Notes under the pieces: generated by a model
Database searches by the model: none
Told to the model about the DNA's origin: nothing
The model's input: the letters and a program-made list of their open reading frames with translations, nothing else
From: CBDCMJ01 sp965224325
Lineage (GTDB): Bacteria > Chloroflexota > Dehalococcoidia > Lucifugimonadales > UBA3495
Reading direction: 5' to 3'
Length of the DNA stretch: 64,000 nucleotides
Assembly: GCA_965224325.1 (NCBI GenBank)
Contig: CBDCYT010000020.1
Coordinates: forward strand, 348,715-412,714
Translations under genes and position numbers: made by a program
Shown: piece by piece, positions 51,581 through 60,138 of the stretch
Layout: the number at the start of each line of letters is the position of its first letter
Position numbering within the stretch: position 1 is the stretch's first letter

Positions 51581-53362
51581 TCATAGCCCAGCCCCCGGAG
51601 TCCTGGGGCGGTCCAGCTGGAAAAGGCCAAAGAGGTCTTCTGCGGATAACGCTCTGGCCAGGTCTAGGCTCACGTCGTCCACCAACTCATCGAATAATTC
51701 CTGCTTCTGCTGCAATATCCGGTCTATCCGTTCTTCGATAGTGGCGATGCAAGAATACTTGAACACGTGGACCGGAATGGTCTGGCCATACCGGTGGCTG
51801 CGATCTTCGGCTTGGTGCTCTATGGCCGGGTTCCACCAACGGTCTAGGTGAAACACGTAGGAGGCTTCCTGCAGATTTAAGCCGACACCGCCGGCCCGCA
51901 AAGAAAGTATCAGAGCCTTATGACTGTCATTGGTCCTAAACCGGCCAATGACGGACCGCCGCTCTTCGAGGGAGAGTTCGCCGGTGAAGGAAAGCGGACT
52001 AAAATCTTGCAATGCCTCCGCGATGGCCGCGACCCCAAAACCGGCGCTGGTGTATTGAGAGAACACAATAGCGCGGTTGCCTTGCTGTGTTAGCGTCTCG
52101 ACCCTTTGGCGGATGTCTTCGATTTTGCTCGACTGTCCCGTCTCGGGGTCAGCGTTACAAATCTGCTTCAGGCGGGCGATCAACTCCAATACGTGCTGTA
52201 TCCGAACGTCTCTGCCCAATTCCAGTAGATGTATGATTCCCTCTTTCTCCGCCCGGTCGTAACTGTTCTGTTGGGCCGGTAGCAGTGAAATGGGCAATTT
52301 CGTAGTCGACTTGGGTGGCAGGTCCTGCAACACCTCGGCTTTTTTACGGCGAAGCTGAAGCTCTTGATGACGTGCGCGTAGGGTGAGGCCCGGCAAATAA
52401 TGCTTGTCCGACGACAGGTCACCTTGGTCCACGAATTCGACGATTGACGCCAGTTCATCTTCGGCGTTTTCCAAGGGTGTGCCGGTGAGGGCCCACGAGC
52501 GGTGCCGTTTGATACCCTTCACTGCGTCGCTGGTGGTGTTGCGGTTTTTAATGCGCTGGGCTTCGTCGGCAACAAAAACTCCCCAAGTCTTCTTATGCGG
52601 CGGTGATTGGGGCCCACCGGTGTCAGACCGCAACGTCTCGTAACTTACGATCGTTACGTGGACTTCGGCGTTCCATTGCCAGCCGCGGTCCATTTGGGTG
52701 CCTCGGATAATGATCGCCTTCAATTCGGGCGCCCATTTGAGCAACTCCTGCCGCCACTGGTCCAGGATACTCGCGGGTGCGACCAACAGCGCTGACTCGA
52801 TGGCGTGCCGCACGAACAACACGCGCAAGGCAGCAATAACTTGCAGGGTCTTGCCCAAGCCCATGTCGTCGGCCAACAGCAGCCGTTCGTTGCCGATAAG
52901 CGTGCGCACACCGTCCAGTTGGAACGGCATCAGTTCGCCCGGCCATGCAAGGATAGAACTTGGACCGGGTAGCAGATTATCAAAGGGAGAGGCCAGGACC
53001 TGCCTGAGCCGTTCATGTAGGTTGTCAACCAACGAGGGATGGGGTTCTTGAGAGGGCCCATCGGGTGGCGATGATCGTGCCCTATCACTTGAGAAGGTGG
53101 AGGTTGCCCTTGGTGGGGCATCGGTACCCTCGGTCAAAATGACCGACGTGGCGGCGTCTGGAACCATGACCGGGTTTAGAGGCAAGGAAGCGACAGCCGC
53201 AGGCAAGCTCAGGTCGCTATCAACTTTCATTGGTTTGGATGGACTGGAATCGCCCAATGGGATGCGGCGGGGAGATTCGGCCTTGGCTTCGCGCCACCTC
53301 GAAATACCCGGGCGCCGTCCGGCGTTACTTCGCCTCCTAAGCCAGGCAAATAGAGACCTCAC
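51581..53362 (-). CDS. SNF2-family helicase/translocase
   Basis: A 593-residue SF2 ATPase. After a 110-residue Pro/Ser-rich leader, motif I DDMGLGKTLQ (166-174), motif II VADEAQ (264-269), SWALTGTPLEN (motif III), and the C-terminal lobe SLRAGGVGLNLQEASYVFHLDRWWNP (motif V) and EDRSHRYGQ (motif VI) are intact. SNF2 proteins translocate on double-stranded DNA. It is the last gene of the minus-strand cluster; its GTG start overlaps the preceding stop by GTGA. BREX type 3 uses a helicase of this class (BrxHII). Confidence 0.9.
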   Translation of the reverse strand: MRSLFAWLRRRSNAGRRPGISRWREAKAESPRRIPLGDSSPSKPMKVDSDLSLPAAVASLPLNPVMVPDAATSVILTEGTDAPPRATSTFSSDRARSSPPDGPSQEPHPSLVDNLHERLRQVLASPFDNLLPGPSSILAWPGELMPFQLDGVRTLIGNERLLLADDMGLGKTLQVIAALRVLFVRHAIESALLVAPASILDQWRQELLKWAPELKAIIIRGTQMDRGWQWNAEVHVTIVSYETLRSDTGGPQSPPHKKTWGVFVADEAQRIKNRNTTSDAVKGIKRHRSWALTGTPLENAEDELASIVEFVDQGDLSSDKHYLPGLTLRARHQELQLRRKKAEVLQDLPPKSTTKLPISLLPAQQNSYDRAEKEGIIHLLELGRDVRIQHVLELIARLKQICNADPETGQSSKIEDIRQRVETLTQQGNRAIVFSQYTSAGFGVAAIAEALQDFSPLSFTGELSLEERRSVIGRFRTNDSHKALILSLRAGGVGLNLQEASYVFHLDRWWNPAIEHQAEDRSHRYGQTIPVHVFKYSCIATIEERIDRILQQKQELFDELVDDVSLDLARALSAEDLFGLFQLDRPRTPGAGL

Positions 53363-53898
53363 GATTCAAAAGCCTCTTGGATTCCCAGCGCTGCCCGTTC
53401 GAAGGGTTCGAGCAACAGGCGTCGCCCTTCAAGTATTTCAACCAGCTTCGCGGTTTCTCCCCCGGGAACAGGAAACCCACTTACCCAAAGAAGAGATAAC
53501 GAGTCCGCAAGCTGTTGCACTTCTTCTGGCGGTGTAGCGGGGTCTGTGTCCTGAGTAGCAACCCGGCATAGAGAAACTTCGACCTTTAGGTTTTCAGAAA
53601 ACACGCCCGCCGGAGCTTCATCGGCCAAGGCAAACACCGCTAGCGGAACATGGCTGGTCGATTCAAACAGTGCCTTGGTCAAGGAGGCTAAGGCGCGAAT
53701 CCTCGCTTGCCCGACCTTCCAAAGTACACCAGACCGAACGTCAATCCTTGTGAAGGTGAACTCCAGCGGGACGCCGCGGGGCGACATAATGAACAGTGCG
53801 CCACGTAAGCCGTTGCCCCCCGGTTCTTCGACGAACCGGAGAAATGCAGCAACGCCTGAAGGCTCGTCTTCCTCCAGGTCGCGAAATGGTATAGGCAA
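53359..53898 (-). CDS. Hypothetical cluster protein (179 aa)
   Basis: An alpha-beta protein with GLRGALFIMSPRGVPLEFTFTRIDVRSGVLW in the first half and EEVQQLADSLSLLWVSGFPVPGGETAKLVEILEGRRLLLEPFERA in the second. Not recognised. TTG start with AGGGG upstream, 11 bases after the BrxD-like stop, and coupled to the SNF2 gene by GTGA. Position suggests an adaptor between ATPase and helicase; this is inference. Confidence 0.6.
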   Translation of the reverse strand: MPIPFRDLEEDEPSGVAAFLRFVEEPGGNGLRGALFIMSPRGVPLEFTFTRIDVRSGVLWKVGQARIRALASLTKALFESTSHVPLAVFALADEAPAGVFSENLKVEVSLCRVATQDTDPATPPEEVQQLADSLSLLWVSGFPVPGGETAKLVEILEGRRLLLEPFERAALGIQEAFES

Positions 53899-53909
53899 TG
53901 CAAGGGCCC

Positions 53910-55217
53910 CTAATTCAGATCGAGAGGTTCGCCATCTTCTCGGATTGAAGGGGAACTAAGGTCGTCGGACGAGGGTTGCTCCAGCGTTGTGTCCTCGTCG
54001 TATCTGAAATCCAACGGGTTCTCCTCAATATCCGGCACTAAATCGGGGTACAAGCGTCGCAAATCCCACTCGTTGATCCACCGCCGGACGTAGGTCCGGA
54101 TTGTCCGTTGAACCCCAGGCCCAATTCCGTGGTCTATCTCAGGAGCGTCCCAACCATAACCCTGAGAATGGATAGCCTGCAGACGGTCATACAGTTGGGA
54201 CAACATGTCCTCGTCGGGTTGGGCCAGCAGACGTTGTCCCCTTTCAATCAGCCGCATCCCGGTTTCGGCCCGGGCTGCGGCGATGTTGTCGGTGTCCCGT
54301 TGCCTTGCTCGAAGGCGCGGCGCGGCTTTGTCCCGGTCCTCCTTTTCATCAAGGACTACCGTGGCGAAGTCGGCGGTAACCGTTCCAACCACGATTAGGC
54401 CCGGGTATTTTTCTTCGGCGGCTTGACCCATCCAGCGAGTCAACTCGGCGTAAGATCTGGCCCGCTGCAATACACTATAGTTTGCCACCAACTCGATTTC
54501 GTCCATTAGGATGACCCAACCCCGGTATCCGGCAGCCTTGACTAGTTCGAGCAGGAACCTCAACCTTTGCGGGGGCAGGTCCTTCGCGACCGGCGCCCGG
54601 AACGGGTAGGACTGAAGTTTGCCGACGTGCTTCAAGCCGTCCCGCACCCTCTTTAACTGAATCTTCTCGCCGGACCAAAACCAGATTATTTCGTTCAACA
54701 GTTCCTGGTCGTCAAACTTTTCATGGACCATCAGTGTGGCCGGTAAAATTCTATGCAGGCCATTGCCTTCCTGGTTGGCCCAAATAAAGAACTCTCCGTA
54801 ACTGGGGGAGTTGTAGTCTAGTTTCTGCGCAATCTCCTCCACCATGTGCCCGGTAACTCCGGGCACCCTGCCATTCTCAACGGCGGCCTTGAAGACCTTA
54901 TCCATATCGAACAGAGGTGTTTCCTTGCTGATGACGACCCTACTGCACACAAAGTTCTGCTCCAGAGCCTGGGATTCCAAGTAACCCAGCAGGTGAGACT
55001 TCCCGGAGCCGAAATCGCCGGCCACTCGCATTCCCAGGCTGGATTCCGGCATATCCGACCCGATGGATACCCGTGATAACAGATCGTTGAATTCCCGCTC
55101 AACAGCCGGTTGGTTGCACCCCAAAACTGCTACGGCGTCCCCGTTGGGCACACCATTTCTCAGGGCCTCAAGAGCTCGGCCGTTCTTAAACCCGGAAGCG
55201 TGTCCACCATCTACCAT
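53910..55217 (-). CDS. BREX BrxD-like P-loop ATPase (DUF2791)
   Basis: About 435 residues. ALRNGVPNGDAVAVLGCNQPAVEREFNDLLSRV is followed by Walker A RVAGDFGSGKSHLLGYLE (about residues 65-82) and Walker B GWVILMDEIELVANYS (about 233-248), both intact, then GLIVVGTVTADFATVVLDEKEDRD. The layout matches the DUF2791/BrxD group found in BREX types 2 and 3 and in TerB-linked loci. ATG at 55217 is chosen because AGGAG is eight bases upstream; the GTG three codons earlier overlaps that site. Confidence 0.8.
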   Translation of the reverse strand: MVDGGHASGFKNGRALEALRNGVPNGDAVAVLGCNQPAVEREFNDLLSRVSIGSDMPESSLGMRVAGDFGSGKSHLLGYLESQALEQNFVCSRVVISKETPLFDMDKVFKAAVENGRVPGVTGHMVEEIAQKLDYNSPSYGEFFIWANQEGNGLHRILPATLMVHEKFDDQELLNEIIWFWSGEKIQLKRVRDGLKHVGKLQSYPFRAPVAKDLPPQRLRFLLELVKAAGYRGWVILMDEIELVANYSVLQRARSYAELTRWMGQAAEEKYPGLIVVGTVTADFATVVLDEKEDRDKAAPRLRARQRDTDNIAAARAETGMRLIERGQRLLAQPDEDMLSQLYDRLQAIHSQGYGWDAPEIDHGIGPGVQRTIRTYVRRWINEWDLRRLYPDLVPDIEENPLDFRYDEDTTLEQPSSDDLSSPSIREDGEPLDLN

Positions 55218-55240
55218 TTTGATCACTCCTGTAAGGCCGC

Positions 55241-56203
55241 TTATTCCACACGTACCAAAGTAGACATGGGGTTGGCCTGGCTGCGGTCCCTGACTTCGTC
55301 GCCAATCCTACCCATGAGAGCTTGGTAGATGGAAAAACCTTTGCCACGCCGGTCTTCGTCCAGAAAGTCAGCGTTCGACAGCACCACCATGAAGAGACCT
55401 CCCAACCGGTCGGTAGCGTCAATTAGTTCCCTCAACAATTCGTAGTGGTCCATTACGGCGGAGCGGGAGTAGAACCGCAGGCCGTCCCTGGGGTTTCGGG
55501 GCAGCGTTACCCTGGAATCGTTCAGCAGGACCACCGTACCAGGGTACCCGGCGAACCTAACCCAATACAGAAGCGATTCCAAGAAGTGCCGGGCGTTGGT
55601 GCGAACTATGCTGTTATAGATGGAGTACGCGCGGACATTGGAAACGCGTCGGCTGCGTCCGGTCAGCCAATCTATCAGAGGGATGGCCTCAAGGTTCTGC
55701 CCAGGTCCGCCCATTTCCGTGAGACACAGATGGGTCATTGCCAGCCTGAAATCCTTCGACATGTTCCGGTTCTGGGTGACGGCTTGGGGCAACATCCTAC
55801 GAAGATCAAGTCCAATCTGGCTTTCCTCCACTGCATTGGCAGCGCTGATAGCCTCAAGAATCGGCGTCTCGCTTCCGAGGTCGATGGCGCTAGTGTCGTA
55901 GGGTAGATCTTCGCACAACCGCAGCACTGTCCGCCTAGCCAAGACTCTCCAATCAATCTGCGAGGCGATTTGGAAGAAAATATCCTGGAGCATGTGGACC
56001 CGGGTTTCCCCGGAATCCACCCTGACCACCCTGTAATTGAGACTGGAAGCCATGCTCTTGAATGCTTCTTCGACAAGTGGGCCCAGGTCTTCCCTAGCCG
56101 GCACAGCGAACTTGATGGATGACCCGCCATCCTTTACAAAACCCTGAAGGTATTCATCACGAATCACGTCCAGCCATTTCTGGATTGGCAACGTGTTAGT
56201 CAT
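55241..56203 (-). CDS. BrxD-related protein with degenerate nucleotide-binding motifs
   Basis: A 320-residue paralogue-like protein. EYLQGFVKDGGSSIKFAVPAREDLGPLVEEAF occupies the position of the neighbour's GDFGSGKSHLL, but the Gly-Lys-Ser loop is absent; the Walker B position reads GTVVLLNDSRVTL in place of LMDEIEL. NYRVVRVDSGETRVHMLQDIFFQIASQIDWRVLARR parallels the neighbour's following segment. It ends FMVVLSNADFLDEDRRGKGFSIYQALMGRIGDEVRDR. It probably partners the active ATPase as a non-catalytic subunit. ATGA overlap with the upstream gene; 14-base or so gap to the next. Confidence 0.7.
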   Translation of the reverse strand: MTNTLPIQKWLDVIRDEYLQGFVKDGGSSIKFAVPAREDLGPLVEEAFKSMASSLNYRVVRVDSGETRVHMLQDIFFQIASQIDWRVLARRTVLRLCEDLPYDTSAIDLGSETPILEAISAANAVEESQIGLDLRRMLPQAVTQNRNMSKDFRLAMTHLCLTEMGGPGQNLEAIPLIDWLTGRSRRVSNVRAYSIYNSIVRTNARHFLESLLYWVRFAGYPGTVVLLNDSRVTLPRNPRDGLRFYSRSAVMDHYELLRELIDATDRLGGLFMVVLSNADFLDEDRRGKGFSIYQALMGRIGDEVRDRSQANPMSTLVRVE

Positions 56204-57003
56204 CGGACGACTCCAGTGAACTGAATACCATAGTAGAGGACGGTTTCTCCGCTCGGTCCGACGAAGGAGATGATGCCGCGTGTGCTTCTTGTTCCGGTGG
56301 AAGCTGGGAATGAAACTCTTGCCCCAGAGCTGACATGCCTGACGGCGCTCGCCTCCAAGTTGTACATGTCCCTGCCGAAGTCCAACTGGCTGTATTCCAT
56401 CTTAATTCCAGGCGGAGGGGCGGAGTCGTTGTAAATTCGTTCCAGCCGTATTACTTGCCCAACTTCCCCCAACTTCAGTCGATCCGCCATGTTGGATTCA
56501 GTTAGCGCAAGATACTTTCTGTAGAGCCATTCCAAAAACTGCTGTGGGTTAAACCGGGAAGGCCGGTTTTGCAGGTCTTCCAGCACGCCAACAACCTTAC
56601 TGGGACGGATTGAAGACGACTGTCGCCGGTTTACTTCCACTACTTTTTCACCGGGGACCACTCGAATCACCGTTGGAGGCGCTATCAACCTGCCGTCTCT
56701 TTCGAATATTTGCAGACCCTTCTTTCCGGCTGCCTGCTTGAGTTCCTCGGGGTAATGCTCTTGCAGGTACCCTGGCTCTTCCTCGGGCGTGAACGGCCAG
56801 GCTTCCGCGGCGTTGGCCACCTCCTGTCGAATCAGGTTGACGCTATCCTGCAGTCGTTCGCTCGACCGCCTCACAGCTCCGATGTTGCCGTCCTGGGCTG
56901 CCTTCCGCATTTGCCTGGTCAACTTGGTAACATCGCTCAGGGTTTTCAGCACCGACTCAGCCGCATTTTCCGCTGCGGCAAATCCTTCTTCGAACGTGGG
57001 CAT
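56200..57003 (-). CDS. Coiled-coil cluster protein (267 aa)
   Basis: N-terminal 75 residues are helical (AENAAESVLKTLSDVTKLTRQMRKAAQDGNIGAVRRSSERLQDSVNLIRQEVANAAEAWPF), likely a coiled coil. The middle (IFERDGRLIAPPTVIRVVPGEKVVEVNRRQSSSIRPSKVVGVLEDL) and end (ASTGTRSTRGIISFVGPSGETVLYYGIQF) are beta-rich. Not recognised; in related loci a TerB-type protein often takes this place. ATG 57003 has GGGAGGAGAG before it. Coupled by ATGA to the degenerate ATPase. Confidence 0.65.
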   Translation of the reverse strand: MPTFEEGFAAAENAAESVLKTLSDVTKLTRQMRKAAQDGNIGAVRRSSERLQDSVNLIRQEVANAAEAWPFTPEEEPGYLQEHYPEELKQAAGKKGLQIFERDGRLIAPPTVIRVVPGEKVVEVNRRQSSSIRPSKVVGVLEDLQNRPSRFNPQQFLEWLYRKYLALTESNMADRLKLGEVGQVIRLERIYNDSAPPPGIKMEYSQLDFGRDMYNLEASAVRHVSSGARVSFPASTGTRSTRGIISFVGPSGETVLYYGIQFTGVVR

Positions 57004-57017
57004 TACTCTCCTCCCTT

Positions 57018-57158
57018 TCAAAGTTTGAGTTTAAGCACCTCTGGGCGCCGCTGTTTTCCGGGCCATTCTGGCGGCATCTTTATCGCTGGGCCGGTGGCTT
57101 TGCCGGTTGCTCTTCGGCTGGCCCGCCTTGGCCTTTTTACCGCGTTGGCGGCGCCCAT
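57018..57158 (-). CDS. Possible 46-residue basic protein
   Basis: In the 230-base gap between the AAA ATPase and the coiled-coil gene, ATG at 57158 opens a 46-codon frame rich in Arg and Lys (KRPRRASRRATGKATG...). A second frame over the same DNA is equally basic, so the coding call is weak. Confidence 0.2.
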   Translation of the reverse strand: MGAANAVKRPRRASRRATGKATGPAIKMPPEWPGKQRRPEVLKLKL

Positions 57159-57236
57159 CGGTTTAGCCAATGGATGCAAGAAACTTCTTGCTACAGCCGT
57201 GGGCTAATTCTTTCCTTCAGGCTATTAGGCGGGATA

Positions 57237-58430
57237 TCAGGACCACCGCCATTCCCCGCCGGGCATGATGCGCCGCATGAACTCGTCGAACATCGGCACG
57301 GTGAAGGCTGTGTCTCCGTGACTCGGACTCCATATCACGCCTTTGTTAATCAATTGACTACGGGTGGGAGCCAATGAGGTCACTTGACGGCCCAACGCAA
57401 CAGCAATGTCGCCGGAACGATGCGGCCCCCCGCCGAGTTGAGCCATAGCCCGCGCATATCTCTTCTCTAACGGCGTAAGCCGGTCGAATCTGACCCTGAA
57501 AAAGCTTTCGTCAAGGGCGGCCATGGCTTGCCGGGAGGCGGCTTTCACATTAGAAGTCGTGATGGGAGAGCGTTCGGCAACGTCCCACAAGTGTTTTCCC
57601 CACTCCTGCAGAAAATAGGGATAGCATTGGGTTTGAGCAACGATGGCGTCGAGGGCAAGAGGTTCTATCTCCACTCCTTCGTCTTGGGCCGGTTTGGCAA
57701 TCGCCAGCCTCGCGTCTTCAGACGACAGTGCTCCAAGCTCTGGAAACTCGAAAAGCCGCTCGGCGTAAGACTTGGCTTTCCCCATGCGGCCTCGCACCTG
57801 GGGTAAGCCAGCGCCGATCATGGTGATGGGGAGTTGCCGTTGCGAAGTCCGGTGCAGCGCCGTGATCAGGGCCGCAAGCTCATCTTCTTTCACATATTGA
57901 AGTTCGTCGGCGAATAGGGCTATGCAGGTGTCGTCTGCCTTGGCGGCAACGCCGACGGCTTCAAACAGCTCCTGCAGGCCGGTCTCCAAGTCTCCGTTGT
58001 CCGCCAAGCCGGGTTCGGGGTCGAAGTCTAATCCGACCTCGATGTCCTGGTACTTCACCTTCAGGGCGGCGACAAACCCCGCAAGCGCTCTAAGAGCGCG
58101 TTGCGCCAGTTGTTTCGTAGCTTCCCGGTTGGAAAGTTTCAGCAAGGCCAAACGCAGTTGAGGGGCCAAAATGGAGGGGAGGGAGCGATTCTCAGGCGCT
58201 TCGATTTGCAGAGCGTAAATGCCGCTGCCCTCGGCGCATTGCCGGATGCGGTCCAGCAGCACCGTTTTTCCGACGCCCCGGAGACCAACCATTATCATAC
58301 TCTTGCTGGCACGGCCCAGCTTGGTCCGCTCCAATGCGATTCGCGCGGCTTCGCGGATCTCGTCGCGGCCAGCCAACTCCGGAGGCTGCATACCTGCTCC
58401 GGGTGCATACGGATTGCGGACCGGGTCCAT
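57237..58430 (-). CDS. AAA-16/ORC-like ATPase with C-terminal winged helix
   Basis: A 397-residue ATPase. AGRDEIREAARIALERTKLGR precedes Walker A MVGLRGVGKTVLLDRI (about residues 48-63); Walker B CIALFADELQYV is near 187-198, and PITMIGAGLPQVRG holds sensor 1. The C-terminal 90 residues (LTPLEKRYARAMAQLGGGPHRSGDIAVALGRQVTSLAPTRSQLINKGVIW) are a winged helix. This architecture is shared by ORC/Cdc6-like ATPases found in Actinobacteria and on mobile elements. It is the first gene of the cluster, with a promoter touching its start region and no ribosome site, so the mRNA may be leaderless. Confidence 0.8.
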   Translation of the reverse strand: MDPVRNPYAPGAGMQPPELAGRDEIREAARIALERTKLGRASKSMIMVGLRGVGKTVLLDRIRQCAEGSGIYALQIEAPENRSLPSILAPQLRLALLKLSNREATKQLAQRALRALAGFVAALKVKYQDIEVGLDFDPEPGLADNGDLETGLQELFEAVGVAAKADDTCIALFADELQYVKEDELAALITALHRTSQRQLPITMIGAGLPQVRGRMGKAKSYAERLFEFPELGALSSEDARLAIAKPAQDEGVEIEPLALDAIVAQTQCYPYFLQEWGKHLWDVAERSPITTSNVKAASRQAMAALDESFFRVRFDRLTPLEKRYARAMAQLGGGPHRSGDIAVALGRQVTSLAPTRSQLINKGVIWSPSHGDTAFTVPMFDEFMRRIMPGGEWRWS

Positions 58431-58438
58431 GGGGCCAG

Positions 58439-58466
58439 TTTATAGCAAACTTACTGGAGTTTACAA
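58439..58466 (-). promoter_or_regulatory. Promoter of the BrxD/SNF2-type cluster
   Basis: On the minus strand TTGTAA (58466-58461) and TATAAA (58444-58439) are separated by 16 bases, and TATAAA ends eight bases before the ATG of the AAA ATPase. The -35 box lies within the first 23-bp palindrome of the repeat array, so a protein bound there would compete with RNA polymerase. Confidence 0.6.
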
Positions 58467-58882
58467 GAGTTTTATAAACTAGGACAAGATGGGCTAAATC
58501 CCCTATAAATCCGGCGTCGTGAGCCTAGAGCCCCATTTACTGGACTTTATAAAGATTTTGTAAACTAGGATAAGATAGGCTAAATTCGCTATAATTCCGG
58601 CGCCGTGAGCCTGAAACCCCAGTTAGAGCTTGTCTCATAAAGCTGAGTCCTCCAGCGTTCTACCTTTCTGGATTCCCGCTTTCGCGGGAATGACGGGTTA
58701 TTGGGCCGCATTCAATACTGGTTTAGGCGGTTAATAATAGTCACCCGTCAGGTTGCGTCCGCCCTAAGTCGTGAGTGGAGACCTTTGGGACAGGCTCTTA
58801 CTGGACTTTATAAAGGTTTTGTAAACTAAGATAAGATAGGCTAAATTCGCTATAAATCCGGCGCCGTGATCCCGGCCCCCCT
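58451..58882. repeat. 86-bp direct repeat array, three units, split by a MITE
   Basis: Units start with TTACTGG at 58451, 58537 and (after the MITE) 58798; without the MITE the third would start at 58623, exactly 86 bases on. Each contains a 23-bp imperfect palindrome: AGTTTACAA-GAGTT-TTATAAACT in unit 1 (58458-58480), ACTTTATAA-AGATT-TTGTAAACT in unit 2, then GGCTAAAT and TATAAATCCGGCG. They are AT-rich islands in GC-rich DNA. The array sits between the AAA ATPase start and the ltaE stop. Confidence 0.9.
58626..58797. mobile_element. 172-bp MITE with GAGCYTGTC ends and TTA target duplication
   Basis: Left end GAGCTTGTCTCATAAAG; right end reads inward GAGCCTGTCCCAAAGGT. TTA lies on both sides (58623-58625 and 58798-58800) and the host repeat register shows the empty site had one TTA. 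It has no gene. Ends and TNA-type target resemble those of IS5/IS1031-group elements, so it is probably a derivative moved by such a transposase. It contains a GGATTCCCGCTTTCGCGGGAATGACGG core (split here as GGATTCCCGC-TTTC-GCGGGAATG). Confidence 0.85.
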
Positions 58883-59931
58883 TACCCCTGCAGCCCACTC
58901 ACCACGTTAGATGTGCGGGCTAGGGCTTCCTCCACGTCTTCACCGGATATTTGGCGGTGGGTTACCATCCTTATGGATTGCTGGCCGGGATAGCTAACCT
59001 TGACTCCCTCCCGGTCCAAGGCTCCGATGAGTTCCCGGGCCGTCGCGACGGCCGGGTCGATCTCGAAGATGACGATGTTGGTCTGGATTCGTTCAGGGTC
59101 CAAGCTGAGCCCGTCTATTTCAGCCAAGCCGCGGGCCAACTGCCGGGCGTTAGCGTGGTCGTCGGCCAGACGTTCGATCATAGTGTCCATGGCGACCAAG
59201 CCGGCCGCCGCCAGCACCCCGGCTTGCCGCATGCCGCCGCCCACCATCTTGCGCCACCTCCGGGCCTGGTCAATGAATTCCCTTGAGCCACAGATCACCG
59301 AACCCACCGGGCAGCTCAGGCCTTTGGACAGGCAGAAGCTGACGTCGTCGACGTCCCGCGCCAGGTCGGCGACCGGGACCTCGAGAGCTACGGCGGCGTT
59401 GAAAATACGAGCCCCGTCCAAGTGGACGGAAGCGCCGGCGGCATGGGCGACCTCGGCCACGCTGGCTGTATCGTCCGGGGTCAGCGCCATGCCGCTGCAC
59501 CGGTTGTGGGTGTTTTCCAAGCACACCAAGGTTGTGGGAGGGAAATGGATGTTGGTCTTGGGGCGAATTGCCGCCTCCACCTCGGCTGCGTCGATCCGTC
59601 CCAGGGCGTCGTTGGGGACCAAGCGGGTCTGAGCCCCGGCCAGCGCCGAGACGCCGGCCGACTCGTTCCAAAACATATGGGCTTGATCACCCATGATCAC
59701 TTCATCACCCCGGCTGCAGTAGGTTAGGGCCGCTATCAAGTTGCTCATGGTGCCGCTGGCGGTGAGGAGCCCGGCTTCCTTGCCCATGAGCTCCGCCGCT
59801 CGTTCCTGCAACCGGTTGATCGAAGGGTCCTCCCCGAAAACGTCGTCTCCAACTTCGGCCTCTGCCATCGCCCGCCGCATTTCATCAGTGGGTTGAGTGA
59901 CTGTGTCGCTGCGTAAATCGATTATCCGCAT
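58882..59931 (-). CDS. ltaE: Low-specificity L-threonine aldolase
   Basis: About 349 residues, fold-type I PLP enzyme splitting threonine or allo-threonine to glycine and acetaldehyde. RIIDLRSDTVTQPTDEMRRAMAEAEVGDDVFGEDPSINRLQERAAELMGKEAGLLTASGTMSNLIAAL covers the start; CLENTHNRCSGM, VHLDGARIFNAAVAL (Asp for PLP) and DVSFCLSKGLSCPVGSVICGS (Lys for the Schiff base) follow. ATG 59931 has GGAGG five to six bases upstream. Its stop codon borders the repeat array. Confidence 0.93.
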   Translation of the reverse strand: MRIIDLRSDTVTQPTDEMRRAMAEAEVGDDVFGEDPSINRLQERAAELMGKEAGLLTASGTMSNLIAALTYCSRGDEVIMGDQAHMFWNESAGVSALAGAQTRLVPNDALGRIDAAEVEAAIRPKTNIHFPPTTLVCLENTHNRCSGMALTPDDTASVAEVAHAAGASVHLDGARIFNAAVALEVPVADLARDVDDVSFCLSKGLSCPVGSVICGSREFIDQARRWRKMVGGGMRQAGVLAAAGLVAMDTMIERLADDHANARQLARGLAEIDGLSLDPERIQTNIVIFEIDPAVATARELIGALDREGVKVSYPGQQSIRMVTHRQISGEDVEEALARTSNVVSGLQG

Positions 59932-60138
59932 CGGGCCTCCAATTTCCATTTTTCGCAATTCAAGTTGCCGGTTATTCTAGCAAGATTGTGTACCTGGCAC
60001 TACCAAGGCTGCTTGCACCGCGATGCGTACACTCACGTGGTCGCCCAGTCCACGGTCCGCCCCCGGCTTTTGTACGAGATTTCTTGCCAAACGTCAGCGC
60101 TTCTCCTAATATGGGAAAAGGATTAGGTAGGTGAAGCC

